A stretch of DNA of 64,000 nucleotides, taken from the NCBI GenBank assembly GCA_020912385.1, contig CP087210.1:2170001-2234000 (forward strand), given 5' to 3'. The translations under genes and the position numbers were made by a program. Of this stretch, positions 22,024 through 33,182 are shown one piece after another; position 1 is the stretch's first letter; each line of letters starts with the position of its first letter. Source of the DNA: Neofusicoccum parvum. Lineage: Eukaryota > Ascomycota > Dothideomycetes > Botryosphaeriales > Botryosphaeriaceae. The notes beneath the pieces were generated by a model, which did no database searches, was not told where the DNA came from, and worked only from the letters and a program-made list of their open reading frames with translations.

Positions 22024-25000
22024 TCAAACCACCCACACGCCCACCACCGCACCAACCACGACCGCAACCAGCCACCTCGCACCCATCGGCCTCACCGTCT
22101 GCCCCGCACCCTCCGCCGTCTCCGTCGGGGGCTTGCGAGTCTTGCTCGGGCTACCCGTCTCCTTGGTGGTGCTGCTGCTTCCACTCTCGCTCTCGCTGCT
22201 GCTGCTCTTGGAAGCCTTCGCCTTCGACGAGGTGCCAGGCTTCTGAGACGGCCGGGGCGTCTGCTTGAGGGACGTCGGCGGCTTCGCGGAGGACCTGGGC
22301 GGCTGCGCGGGCGTGACCGAGGGGGAGGGAGCGGGCCCGGACGATCCTGCCGGCTTGGAGGGAGCGGCGGGCTGGGAGGCCGTGGGTTGGGGAGCGCCTG
22401 GCTTGGATCCCGCGGGCTTGGACTCCGCTGGCTGGGAGGGGGCGGGTTGGGAGCCGGCTGGCTGAGAGGGCGCCGGCTGCGACGGCGCCGGAGAGGATCC
22501 TGCTGGCTTCGAAGGTGCGGGTTGGGATGGGGCAGGCTGTGAAGGAGCGGGCTGCGACGCCGGAGGGCCGGACTCCACCGGCTTGGACTGCGCAGGTTGT
22601 GAAGCGGGAGGTTGGGATCCAGCTGGCTTCGAGGGAGCAGGCTGCGACGCAGAAGGTTTGGAAGGACAGGGGGAAGACTCCGCTGGCTTGGAGGGAGCGG
22701 GCTGGGAAGCTGGAGGACCAGACGCGGCTGGCTTCGATGTCACGGGTTGCGAAGCAGGAGGCTGAGAGGCGGCCAGCTGGGATGGAATGGGCTGCGAGGC
22801 CGGAGGGCCAGACGTAGCCGGCTTCGAAGGAGCAGGTTGAGATGGCACTGGCTGAGATGCTGCCGGCTTTGAAGGAGCGGGTTGGGAAGGAGCAGGAGCT
22901 GACCCGCTCGGCACTGGAACGCTCTCCTTGGGCGGTTGCGAAACACTCCCCTTTGGCGGCTGGGTCTTCTCACTTGACGATGGCTTCGTACCAGTTTTTG
23001 TGATGACTTGCGTGCTGCTGTGAATGTGAGTCTTCGTCAACGTTCCGGTCGACTGAGGTGGGCAAGGGCTGCTCGACGGTAACTGTGTAGGAGGTTGCAC
23101 AGGTGGTTGAGGCTGAGCGGACGGCTGAGATTGCGCAGGCGGTTGCGATTGCGCGGGTGGTTGTGCCGGGGGTTGCGAAGGATGCAGCAAAGAGGACGCG
23201 ACTGGTGGCCCAGAAGGTTGAGAGGTTGCCTTTGGCGGGGAGCTCGGAGGCGGCACAGAGACGACAAGAGTGGTGGAACCTCCCGGACAATTGTTGCAAA
23301 CCTTGGTTTGCGTGATGACCTTAGTTGTAGGAATACTGGGAGTCCTATACGTCTTCACAGTCGTTGTGTAGCCGCCTGGGCAGGTGCTGCACTTCTCTGT
23401 GAACGTAACATGCTGAGTGTAAGGAACAGATTTGGTCTCCGTTTCCTTGGTCTTCAATGTTGTCGGGACTGTCTTGACCTCTGTGCCCTTGGTCACCACT
23501 GTAGTGGGAACCACCTTGACCTCCGTCTCCTTAGTCTTCACTGTTGTTGTATAGCCGCCCGCGCAGGTGTTGCACTTTTCTGTAGATGTAACCAGCTGAG
23601 TGTAAGGAACCGATCTGGTCTCCGTTTCCTTGGTTTTCACAGTTGTTGGGACAGTTTTGACCTCCGTCTCCTTTGTCTTTACAGTCGTGGGAACGGTCTT
23701 GGTCTTCGTCTCCTTAGACTTCATGGTCGTCATCACAGTCTCAGTCTTATTCTGGCACGTGACGTATTGGGTCGTGGCTGTCGTCTGCGTCTTGTGGATC
23801 TTCACTGTCGTGGTTGATCCGCCGGGACAGGTGGGGCACGGAAGGGTTTGAGTTATCTTCTCAGTTGTGGGAACGATCTTGGTCGTTTCCTTGGTCGTGT
23901 ACACCGGCGTGGTGATAACGGTTGACTCAGTCCTCGTCTTGTAGATGGGCGTAGTGATGACCTTGGACTCAATTTTGGTCTTGTAGATTGGGATTGTAAC
24001 GACCTTGGACTCCGTCTTCGTCTTGTAAACGGGTGTGGGTATCAGCAATGACTGCGTCACCGGATACGACTTGGTGATATACTGGATTTCCTTGGTCGTT
24101 TGGTAGTGCGGAACTGGGGTAGGCACTTTCAAAGTCTTCACCGTCTCCTTGGTCAGAGTGGTAGGCTTCCACACCGGTGTCTCGATACAGGACCAGCACG
24201 TTACAGTTTCGGGCTCAGACTTGCAATTCCAAGGCTCCGGACAGTAAGAACTTGAGTAGACTGGAGGCGGGCTTGGCTTCGGTACCCAGAAGTGCTGCTC
24301 TTGCTTCTCCTCACAGCTCACACAAACCGAGGCAGAGAAATCCACGGAAGCGCAAATGCCGTCTTCTTCTGTGGGTATATACGTAGCTTGGCCAGCACGT
24401 GCCTGCATGACGGGGGGTTCGCAAGTGTCGCATTCTGGTGTGCCCGAGTACGTGCCGGTGCGGGCAATAACGCGTGTTATTTGACAAGTCACGCAGATCT
24501 TAGCATAGTAGTACTCAGAACCAGCAGGTTGCCAGTAGTTTATCTCTTCATCGTCGAACTGGCGCTGAACGGTATACGGGACCCTGTCGTAGACATCTAC
24601 TGCCATATTCAGCGGCGCGTACGAGGATTGGTGGCTTCTGGCAACGTGCATATGGGCTGGCGCAGGCTCATGGTATCCACCGTTGCGCTTGCGGAAGCCT
24701 TGATTGAGGTTCGTGAGAGGGCCATTTATCGTTGATCCACAAGGGGCAGTGATCTTCTGATCGTACGTCCACGTGCACTGCGGGACGCTGGGCAATGTTG
24801 ATGACCGTGAGGGCGCCTTTGATGTCTTGGAGCCTCCAGGATCTCGGGTGCGCGATGTCCTATATGGTGGTAGAGGTTGACTAGTGGGAGTGTTGGTACG
24901 GGATGAGGAACGGGACTTCGGAGTTGAGACAGTCTTCTGTGTGGATGTAGGCTTTTGGGTTGAAGCGGGCTTCTGTGTTGAGACAGTCTTCTGTGTGGAT

Positions 25001-25928
25001 GTAGGCTTCTGTGTCGAGGAAGGCTTCTGGGATGAAGTTGGTTTTTGAGTCGAGACAAGCTTCTGTATCGAGGAAGGCTTCTGTGTCGAGGAAGGCTTTT
25101 GTATCGAGGAAGGCTTCTGTGTCGAGGAAGGCTTCTGGGACGAAGTAGGTTTCTGTGTCGAGGTAGGCTTTGGGGTTGAGGAAGATTTTCCAGTTGCACC
25201 CGTCGCACTGGTACGAGATGATGGTCCAGACGGTGATTCAATGCGGATATTTTGTACGAAAGACCGAGTAGTTCCTGGAGAAACAACCGTTCCACTAGAC
25301 GCTGTCGGTGGAATAGAGGAACTCTTACACACAGTAACGGTCTGGTCCACAGTAACAGTTGATTGATTGGGGACCGGCCTGCTAGCAGAATTGCTCGAAG
25401 CAACATCCTTACGTAAATTTGCTTCAGGGTTTGGGGGTTGAACAGAGGCTGATGTTCCGCTAGGGGCGATCGGTGCAGCAGGCATGGGCTTCATGACTTT
25501 ATTCATAAAGTATGCACTTTCGTACGGGTTTCCGGTTGACGGGCCCAGGTGGGTTTTGAGCCAGCAGTCGTTCGTACGGTCGTTGAAGGATACAGCTTTG
25601 CAGGAATGAGACCTGGCACACATGTCTAGACATCCCTCAACCGACCAGACTGCCTGCCCAGACTGATGGTATCCGTTAGAACGATCGACTCTGCAATCGA
25701 TTTCGAAGGTAACGCCGTCGGATGTTGTATAAAGCTGCATATCGTGTTGACCTGGACACTCAACACGGCTGCCAGTCTAAACAGGTGTAAGTTGCCCCGT
25801 GCCTTTGCGCGGAAAAGAACCAGTACAGAACCACGTACCCATGTATCCGCCGCCAACACATGCTGTCCAAGAGACAGCAGCGGGAGGCCAAGGACCGCAG
25901 CCTTAACTCTCGTGACCTCAAACATCAT
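22024..25928 (-). CDS. GPI-anchored PAN-like, CxxC and Pro/Ser-repeat surface protein
   Basis: Predicted cell-wall protein of 1,280 residues. Exon 1 (25928-25839) encodes a signal peptide, with hydrophobic core AAVLGLPLLSLG and cleavage near VLAA-DTW. A 62-nt intron (GTACGT to TTTAG, phase 0) joins it to exon 2 (25776-22024). Residues 37-101 form a PAN/apple-like module: SDGVTFEIDC, then GCLDMCARSHSC and DCWLK, six cysteines. Next come Ser/Thr-rich TQKP repeats (about 238-330), a Cys-rich segment with several CxxC pairs, then about four units of the type CxTCPGG-TTTVKT with KETEVKTVPTT spacers, and a long PASQPAPSKPA repeat. The C-terminus is a 20-residue hydrophobic tail after a small-residue stretch, a GPI-attachment signal. 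Adhesin or wall-structural function is inferred from architecture. The repeat blocks make the copy number prone to variation and assembly error. Confidence 0.85.
22340..22890 (-). repeat. Degenerate Pro/Ala/Ser/Gln coding repeats
   Basis: Imperfect repeats of about 15-18 and 30-36 nt, encoding PASQPAPSKPA-type units in the stalk of the GPI protein. Boundaries are approximate. Confidence 0.8.
23330..23850 (-). repeat. CxxCPGG / KTKETEVKTVPTT coding repeats
   Basis: Two interlaced repeat types on the minus strand. One encodes C-x-x-C-x-G-G-x-T-T-T-V; the other encodes KETEVKTVPTTVKT. Copies are diverged. Boundaries are approximate. Confidence 0.75.
24890..25180 (-). repeat. TQKP-type tandem coding repeats
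   Basis: About a dozen tandem copies of an 18-nt unit that encodes S-S/T-T/I-Q-K-P, on the minus strand, close in sequence to each other and so probably recent or recombining. Boundaries are approximate. Confidence 0.85.
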
Positions 25929-27330
25929 GAGAGAAGTAGCGATTGCGGTGTGTTCCAAACGACATGAAACGAGAGAAGTGGGTGGGAAAGTATGAAAGTA
26001 TTCCAGGGCTGGCGCATAGAAGGCAGCCTTTTGTGCTTCGACCTGTCCCAACACATCTTGAGGCAAGGCACACTAGAAACCCCGCCACAGCCGTCCTGAT
26101 AGACGGCGTCTTGTTTCGTGAGCATGCTATTCTGAGACAGGCAGATGGAGATGTCATGTTGCGCCAATTTTGGTGCGAGAGTGCAGATGGTGAGCCAGGA
26201 GGCGTCCGAGGCAAGCACTGTGGTTGAGGGCGTTGGAAAGGGCGCTAGCTTCCCCAATGAAGCGGGGACAGTCCTGTAGTCCCATGTTGATTGCTTCAGA
26301 GACGATATGACGGAAAAGAAGGCTATACATTTTGACGGCAGCCTACGGTTGGCACTCAAGTCGTTGTTCAAGAAACACCATCCCTAACGTTCCTAAACCG
26401 GTGGTCCACGCCTTGAGCCATGAGGCATGACAATGTTTGTCCAGATCCCTGGTTACAAACCAGGCATCTTGACGGCCATCCAAGTGGGGGCCTCGAAACT
26501 GTGGTACAAGGAACGGCCCGCGCGGATTCGAGGCCACCGCTCCAACTCGGTGCCATGATTTTTGCAGGCCTAGCGAATTTGTTTTGAGCCTTTCGCCACT
26601 ATTTCGTGGAGACTTTGCGGTAGTCAGTAGACTTAGCCACCGGAATACTGCGCCCAGCTGGCTTGGTGAATCAAGGGAGGATTACCATCGGCCAATAAGA
26701 TCTTGTTGAGGCTCGAAAGAGATAGATAACTGGACAGGATTCCCGAGCCAGTTGAAAGGTTTCAATGTGAATGCTGTGCTAGAAAAGACCTATTTGTGAA
26801 CGAGAGTTAGAATGTGATTCCTTCCAAGTTGCAGGTCTTCAGTTTTCAGTTTTCAGTAGCCTATCCCGGTGGATCCCCGGCCCATTCAACGTCCGGCGCA
26901 TTCTCGTATCTGAGGACCTGCTAAAGTCAGAGCTGCTCAGCTTTTGATCCTGCGATGATTCTTGCTGGGTCAGCAAGAGTGGACGAGAGGTGGGTGTTGA
27001 AGATAGAGGACCTACCGCGCATTCGACGGCATCCGCAAGCAGTCACGCTGACATGCCACTTCTCTCACTCACGCGTTGGATCCAATGTTGTTCACTTGAG
27101 CAAGCCTCCCATTGCCGACTAAGGGGAATATCTATCCATCCATCAATGCATTGTCGGAATCCCATGACCTCTAAAAATAGGTTCAACTGCCCGAACTGAT
27201 TGGACAGCGGAAGCTGCAACAACAGTGTGAAGTTGCAGCGACAGCTACCTAGCGGCCGGTTTTGAAGATTTTTCCTCCAGTATCCTCCTTACGTCATCAT
27301 GCCAGCGTGTCGGCAGAAAATGGTATGCGT
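25929..27330. other. 1.4 kb intergenic region
   Basis: Between the GPI-protein start and the thioredoxin stop. No gene seen. A short tandem of TTCAGTTT lies near 26840-26860. Confidence 0.5.
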
Positions 27331-27986
27331 TTAAGCCTCAGAGTGCTGCTTGATGGCAGCCTCGAGGGCCTTAGGGTTGGCGCCGACGACCTCGCCGACC
27401 TTCTCGCCGCCCTTGAAGAGCAGGAAGGTAGGCATGGCGCGGATGCCGAGCTCCTGGGCAACATCGGGGACCTCGTCGACATCGAGCTTGTAGAACTTGG
27501 CGTTGGGGTAGGCCTCGGAGAACCTGCAGGACGCGTGTCTCAGTATCGGCGGGTTTTAAGATAAAGAATGGGAGTTGATGACACTTACTTGACGACCTGG
27601 GGAGCGATGACCTTGCAGGGACCGCACCACGTAGCGAAGCAGTCAAGGACGACAAGCTCGGGCTCCTTCAGGGCGGAGTCCCAGTCGGACTTGCTGCAAA
27701 CAAGACGCATCAGCATCTGACCGAGGAGTTGCGTGCACGTCACGTCGGAAGCACTCGATAGCCGAACGGACCGAGGGGAGAGTGGGGGCAACACTCACCT
27801 GCTGAGGTTGTGGACGCCAGGCATTTTGGTGGTAGCGGAGAAGAGTCTCGCGGAAGGAAGGGTGGGCTGGATGCGGGTGGCGTTGAAGAGCGGCGACGGT
27901 GCGCGGGCGACGGTGGATGCTGGAGCACGCAGGCGCGGCGCAGTTGTGAGCAGAGACCTTCTGAGAGCGGATGCGGTGAAAGACAT
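27331..27986 (-). CDS. Thioredoxin with probable mitochondrial leader
   Basis: Thiol-disulfide oxidoreductase. Three exons on the minus strand: 27986-27799, 27693-27589 and 27523-27331, with GTGAGT and GTAAGT donors (both introns phase 2), giving 161 residues. The active site is WCGPCK with Cys86 and Cys89; the cis-Pro region is [11 protein letters not shown]. The domain begins near [10 protein letters not shown] and is complete. The first 54 residues are Arg/Ser/Ala/Thr-rich with no acidic residue, a mitochondrial-type leader. An in-frame Met55 (ATG at 27824-27822) starts MPGVHNLS, typical for cytosolic fungal thioredoxins, so two products from one gene are possible. A CCAAT box lies 430 bp upstream. 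Thioredoxin family membership is certain; the localisation is inferred. Confidence 0.93.
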
Positions 27987-30536
27987 GTGGGAAGGGACGG
28001 CGACGACAAGTTTAAATAAGCACGGCGGTATATACACAAAGAAAGCGGGTGAGAAATTAGTGTTTTGGAAGGTGCTGGACGGGGTGGAATGCGGATTGTT
28101 CAGCGGGGAGGTCGAGCGCCAAAGGCGAGGTGTGAAATTTCGCGGCCGCGTCCGGGCAGGGAGGGGCAGCAGGGCGGGCGCGGCGGCGGGCTGCTGCGAG
28201 GGCTGCCGCAGCGGGCGCGCACCGCGGGCCGGCGAGGGTGCAGGCGCAGGGCACAAAGGGCGCGGGTGGTACTCACAGGCTGTTCGGTGAGGGGCAAGTT
28301 CGGAGATGCTGGGTGTCGCAGAGAAGGGCTGCGTGCTGGAGGAGATGGGCGCTGCTCGGGCGCGGGTGTATTTCAAAGCCACCGATGACCAACGAGCCAG
28401 GCCGAGAGTCGCCCCTCACCAATGACGTGATCCGCGAGCGAAGCTGCCCTCTTCCGGTGCTTAAGCGCTCTGCTTACACACGCGCTGCCCGCGCCGCTAT
28501 CAGCCCCAGAGCAGCCCCAACACCACGCCGCCCGCCTGCATGCTGCTGCTCGTGCCCGCCAGCGCGCGCCTTGCAGCGGCCCTGCTGCGCGAGCAGCGCT
28601 GTGCGCGAGCAGCCGCAGACGTAATGTCTCAGACGCCTGTATAGCGTGCGCGCCCCGCCGCTCTTGATGATTGCTGCACCGCTGCACAGGTGTAGTTAGT
28701 GCGGCAAAGCAGCGCCTCACACCCACCCCCCACAGCCCAACCTCTGGAACGGTCTCTGTAAGCACGCATGAGGTCACCGCCGGGCTGATCCCACATTCCG
28801 AGCGCGGCCCACGTGTGATTGGCACAGCATTTTGCCTACCGAAATCGCCGTATGCGGCGCTTGGCGCGATCGGCACTCCAGTGTCGTTGGTTTTGTCAAC
28901 AGCAGAGCGGGCCAGTTTCCTGAGATCCGTCTATGGAGATATCTCGCGCCGCGGCCCAGATTATGTATGTGCACTGGCAGCTCGACCATGCCGGAGATGC
29001 CGAGACTTCGCCCACTAAACGGTCCGGCAGATGCGGATGGCCTGAACACCTCTCGAGGCATGTTCCTGGTCGTCCGCGCGGCACGCTGGCCCGCTGAATA
29101 AATAGAAAAGCGATCTAACGGCTAAAAGTTGCCTCCCCGCGCTATGAGTCGAAGAATGTGGTCATGGGCGTTCTCGACTCTTGATGACCGTTCCTGTTTT
29201 AGAAATATCTATCTGAAGCGTACCGGAGCGTTTCAAACCTCACTATAAAACGGTCGGTTAAAGCCTTTCAAACCTCAACGTCCTCGTCCCGTCAGGCTGC
29301 CTGACCCCCAGTCAGAAGATTAACTTGGCCAAGACTCCCAGCAGTATCGCGGAACCTTTCTTGCCTGATGGGGCTTCAGGCGCCGCGTCTTACGAGAGCC
29401 GTACTCAATCCAAGGAAAGCCACATGCTAGTCGACAGCAGAATGGCGTGAGACGACGTCATATGTCTAGGGTGTTCTGCTGTCACCGAGGCAGAGGGGGG
29501 CATGTCCATTGCGCGAAGGAAAATGGTTTCAGCCGTAGCATTTTCGTCCAAAATACGTCGGAAGATTATGTAGAGGGGGTGATGGGGGAAACGCGGGGTG
29601 AAAGGGTACTACGACTACAACTACAAATTGTGTGCGACAATACTCGCAACAGAGGTATCCTCAGGCAAAGCCGAAACATCAAAGTCCACAAACCGATCCC
29701 TCCCATCTTGGCCTTCCAAGTGTATGTGAACTCCTCCCAAAAAAACGTCTGAAAACAGTGGTCCCAAATCAGTCCCTTGCAGGAAAATGAAAAAGCAAAA
29801 CGCTAGGGCTCCCTTGCCGTCTATAAACCGCTTGTAGCAGAGCAACAGCATCATAATAACCCTACTCCTACATTCCAGTAAGGAGGACATGACAAAGGAG
29901 AAGCGCTTTCGTGTCAACGAGTGACGAGTTGAACGGCCAGCCAGCAGCAGCGGGCATGCAATATGCACAGTCGCTTGCTCGCTCAGAGACCGGCTGAGAA
30001 TGACGACAGAACCGCTCATGAAAAGAATAAACAACTGCTCCAAGTTTCCCGCTGAAAGATCATGAAATACCGCCAAAAATCGAAACCAATTTGGGAAAGC
30101 ACGAAAAGAGATATGCTTCCACAGAAGACGCCAAAAGCGCAGGCAGATGAGCCCAAGTACCAGCAGAGAGATGCCCAGAAGTGAGATCTGGTCGTAGCAT
30201 GCCAAAATCCAACCGAGTTGAAGGAGAACAGAAATAGTGTAGACGCCAGTAGTGGTGTTTAGCCAAAAGGCAGGGGTTGGGAGAGCCAGACAGGAATTGT
30301 TTTTTCTTTTTCTTTTTCTTTTGAGAGGTGTGAATGAGGGTTTTGGACCATCAAAAACACAAGGATAAGGAAAAGGAAAGGTTAAATGAGCGTCTCGGGT
30401 CAGTCATAGCGAATGTAGCCAAAAGCAGCCAAGAAGACGTTTAAGGAAATTGGAACGAGCGACATGTCTGGCTTCAACAACTCTCTACCTCAAGGGAAAT
30501 GAACCAACTCATGGGGACTACCTATACCTGTAGATC
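27987..30536. other. 2.5 kb region without a supported gene
   Basis: Between the thioredoxin start and the stop of the next minus-strand gene. It holds a 194-codon frame at 29621-30205 (-) with several hydrophobic stretches, but no start context, introns or family motif; it may be the 3' UTR of the unknown gene or chance. A direct repeat of TTTCAAACCTCA lies near 29233-29280. Confidence 0.45.
28419..28423 (+). promoter_or_regulatory. CCAAT box with adjacent TGACGTGA, upstream of thioredoxin
   Basis: CCAAT followed directly by TGACGTGA, about 430 bp upstream of the long thioredoxin start. The second motif is close to a bZIP (CRE/AP-1-like) site. No direct evidence of use. Confidence 0.25.
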
Positions 30537-33182
30537 CTACGACTGCGGGTCGGGAGAAGCTTGCGAAACCGCACTCGCCCTCTTTGCATCAATGGAGCTG
30601 TGACTTGACCTGATGTCAAGCAGCTTCGCACTGCTGCCGCTGAACTGCCGGACGTGGCCCTTGGAGAGGTTGATACTGGATGCGCGATGCACCGTAACCT
30701 CAGGACCCTCGGGGCTGTTGTCAAGGCTTGCCGGGCTTTCGGAGCTATCATTGACGGGGGTGCCGGGGACAACACCTTCCATTGCTTCGCCGCCAGCGGA
30801 GGTGTCAGCAGCTTCGTCGGGGAAGAAACTAAGCAGGCCCTCCACAGACTTAGCACGGGATTGGCGGTGGACGACGGTGGGCTTCCGGACGATCGAGTTG
30901 TGAACAAACGTTTCCTCGGGACTGGGTTCGTCTTCCTCCTCATCGTAGTCTTCGGCTCCGGCATCAGCATTAGCCGCGAGGGCGACGCTGCTGGCTCTAC
31001 GCTGGATCTCGTGGTGTGCAGTGTTCGATGGTTCCTCAGGTCCGGGAGTGAGACGGCGGAAGTACTCGTCATCGGGAATGCCGAGTTCCTCGTAGGATGC
31101 ATTCCACTCTTCCCGGGGTTTCCTGAAAGACGACCCGTAGCTACTGCGCATGGCTCTCGAGCCGCGCTTGACGGGTTTGCCGGATAGCCATGAGCCTTCC
31201 GAGTCAACCGAAGCAAGAGAGGTGGACATGAGCGCCGAGGTCCTGCCTGCAGGACTAACAGGTGAATCGGTCCGGAGCCTGCCGGCACCATCCTCGAGGG
31301 TGGGAGCTTCAAGATCATCGTGGGGATCCGGAGTCTCCACGAAACCTCTGCGAGCAGCAAGGGCTTTGGCAGAGGAAACCTCGGGAGACTGGACCCTCGA
31401 GTCAGGCGGAGAGAGCGGCATCCTCTCAGGCAGGTCCTCGCGGAACTTGGACATGGTTCGGACCGGAGTGCCAGATCTCTTACGGGCGGGTGGCTGGACG
31501 AGGTGAGGAGGTAGCGCCTGCCGCGCCATGGATTCCCTGGACGTATTAGAGAAAGAAACTTCCGATGGCGCAGTGACATTAGTAGTTTGGTCAGCCGACC
31601 GCCTCTTGAGCAGAGCGGACGGGCGGCGTCTGAAAGTAGACCACCAGCCTCCGCGCTTGCTGACGTCAGAACTTCTTCTCCGGCTAAGAGACGAGTTGCG
31701 GCTAATGGTAGAGGGCTGCGCTGCGGACGGCGTTACTTCCTGCGTAAGCTCGGGAAGATCTGACACGTTCGAGGGGCCCCGAGCGTGTTGGTGCACTGGG
31801 GATGTTGGGGGCGACAAGGTCTGGGAAGCCTGAGAGTAGCGGACTGCGCGGGCAGTGTCGACGACGGGGTCTTCCACAGGCGTCTTGACGGGCGATGAGG
31901 TTGTGTCGGCTGGTGTTGGTGGCGGCATCGATGTGGCGGTGTCAACTCTTGGAGCATAGCCATCGCGGGAATCTGCTCGGACGTCTCCTGATGCAGCTGG
32001 TGGCTGCACCTGTCTGTCCTCAATTCCAAGTCCCAAAGCAGCATCGAACTCAGCATCGGCCCTGGCGGCGGCTTCCTGTTCTCTCTTCGATTCCTTCTGG
32101 CGTTGCTTCTCTGCCTTTCTTTCAAGCTTCCGGCGCAGACGCTCTTCATCTGACTTCTTCTTCCTTTCTCTCCTCCGTTGGTCTCTCTCCATCAATTCTC
32201 TCAGTGTCCCGGCATCCATGTCATCTGCCAAATCATCTATCGTCTTGCTTTCCTTCAGGGTCTCCTTGCTGATGGGCGACCGCCGTTGTTGGGAATCGGC
32301 CCGGGAATCGGCATTCGTGCGTTCGGTGGCATTGTGATGCCAATTGTAGATGGGTGGACTGCTAGAGTAGCGGATGGTGGGTCGGGGTGCGAAAATGTCG
32401 AGCGAGCTGACTTTGTAAGAGGTCGACAGGTGTTCCGAGCCGCCCGACATGGACGACTGAATAGAGTCTGCCATGGGTAGCGATACATCGGACGTTGGCC
32501 TATTATCGAAATGCCGGCTGAAGCCTCTGCGAATCTTCTTGCTCTCCCGGCGCATCATATTGCCGGACTGGGGTGCGGGCCGCTTAATGGGGATCGGGGC
32601 GCTCATGGCTCGGATCTCCTCCTCGCGGACGTGGTCGTCCTTGCGTTTCTTGGTTGACTTTCGCCTCGGGGGACTGTCCTTAGAGCCTCGCTTCTGAAGC
32701 TTGCCTCGGTGGCTGCCCGAGGGCTGGAGGCTTGCGTGTGGGTCCGCATGCATATGAGCATTTGGGTGGAAGTTGTAGGGTATATCGGCGCTGTCGCGAT
32801 GTGCCGGGCGGAGGTGAGGGCTGGTGCGGAGCGGGTGGGTTACAGGTAGAGCGGTGATGTCGTCGCGACTGCTCGAGGCCATTGGGCGCTGCTCAACGTT
32901 CGACTCAATGCGCGACGACGCGGCAGTTGCCTTCTCCTTATCCCTCGTCCGTGACGCACTGCCACTTTCTGTCGAGGCCCTCCTTTTGCTCCGTCGCCTG
33001 GATCTCCTGCTCGGGCGTCGCGCGGGATCATGGGGGTCCGTTGTCATTGGGCCGGGCGCGTATGGGCTTACAGGCCTCTTCCCTTCAGCCACGGGCACAG
33101 GGCCGTCGGGGTTAAGCCTGGACCGGCGCCCCTTCCGCCTGCCGAAGGGCCAGACGGGCATGGCGATGGTCGCTGGCGGCAC
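30537..33182 (-). CDS. Conserved-style disordered protein of unknown function
   Basis: Single exon, 881 residues. I recognise no domain. The N-terminus is basic and begins MPPATIA, then MPVWPFGRRKGRRSR; the second Met (33161) fits the MPxWPFGR start that I recall from similar fungal proteins and may be the true start. Residues about 325-385 form a strongly charged helix rich in Arg, Lys and Glu, likely coiled coil. The rest is Ser/Pro/Arg-rich and probably unstructured, with many RRxS-type sites that could be phosphorylated. A C-terminal acidic patch (DYDEEEDEPSPEE) precedes a Ser-rich tail. No signal peptide or membrane segment. A regulatory or cytoskeletal scaffold is possible but not shown. 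Confidence 0.75.
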   Translation of the reverse strand: MPPATIAMPVWPFGRRKGRRSRLNPDGPVPVAEGKRPVSPYAPGPMTTDPHDPARRPSRRSRRRSKRRASTESGSASRTRDKEKATAASSRIESNVEQRPMASSSRDDITALPVTHPLRTSPHLRPAHRDSADIPYNFHPNAHMHADPHASLQPSGSHRGKLQKRGSKDSPPRRKSTKKRKDDHVREEEIRAMSAPIPIKRPAPQSGNMMRRESKKIRRGFSRHFDNRPTSDVSLPMADSIQSSMSGGSEHLSTSYKVSSLDIFAPRPTIRYSSSPPIYNWHHNATERTNADSRADSQQRRSPISKETLKESKTIDDLADDMDAGTLRELMERDQRRRERKKKSDEERLRRKLERKAEKQRQKESKREQEAAARADAEFDAALGLGIEDRQVQPPAASGDVRADSRDGYAPRVDTATSMPPPTPADTTSSPVKTPVEDPVVDTARAVRYSQASQTLSPPTSPVHQHARGPSNVSDLPELTQEVTPSAAQPSTISRNSSLSRRRSSDVSKRGGWWSTFRRRPSALLKRRSADQTTNVTAPSEVSFSNTSRESMARQALPPHLVQPPARKRSGTPVRTMSKFREDLPERMPLSPPDSRVQSPEVSSAKALAARRGFVETPDPHDDLEAPTLEDGAGRLRTDSPVSPAGRTSALMSTSLASVDSEGSWLSGKPVKRGSRAMRSSYGSSFRKPREEWNASYEELGIPDDEYFRRLTPGPEEPSNTAHHEIQRRASSVALAANADAGAEDYDEEEDEPSPEETFVHNSIVRKPTVVHRQSRAKSVEGLLSFFPDEAADTSAGGEAMEGVVPGTPVNDSSESPASLDNSPEGPEVTVHRASSINLSKGHVRQFSGSSAKLLDIRSSHSSIDAKRASAVSQASPDPQS

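Noticed and set aside
29621..30205. 194-codon minus-strand frame with hydrophobic stretches
   Set aside because: No membrane-protein family recognised, no clear promoter; could be a 3' UTR. Not enough support.
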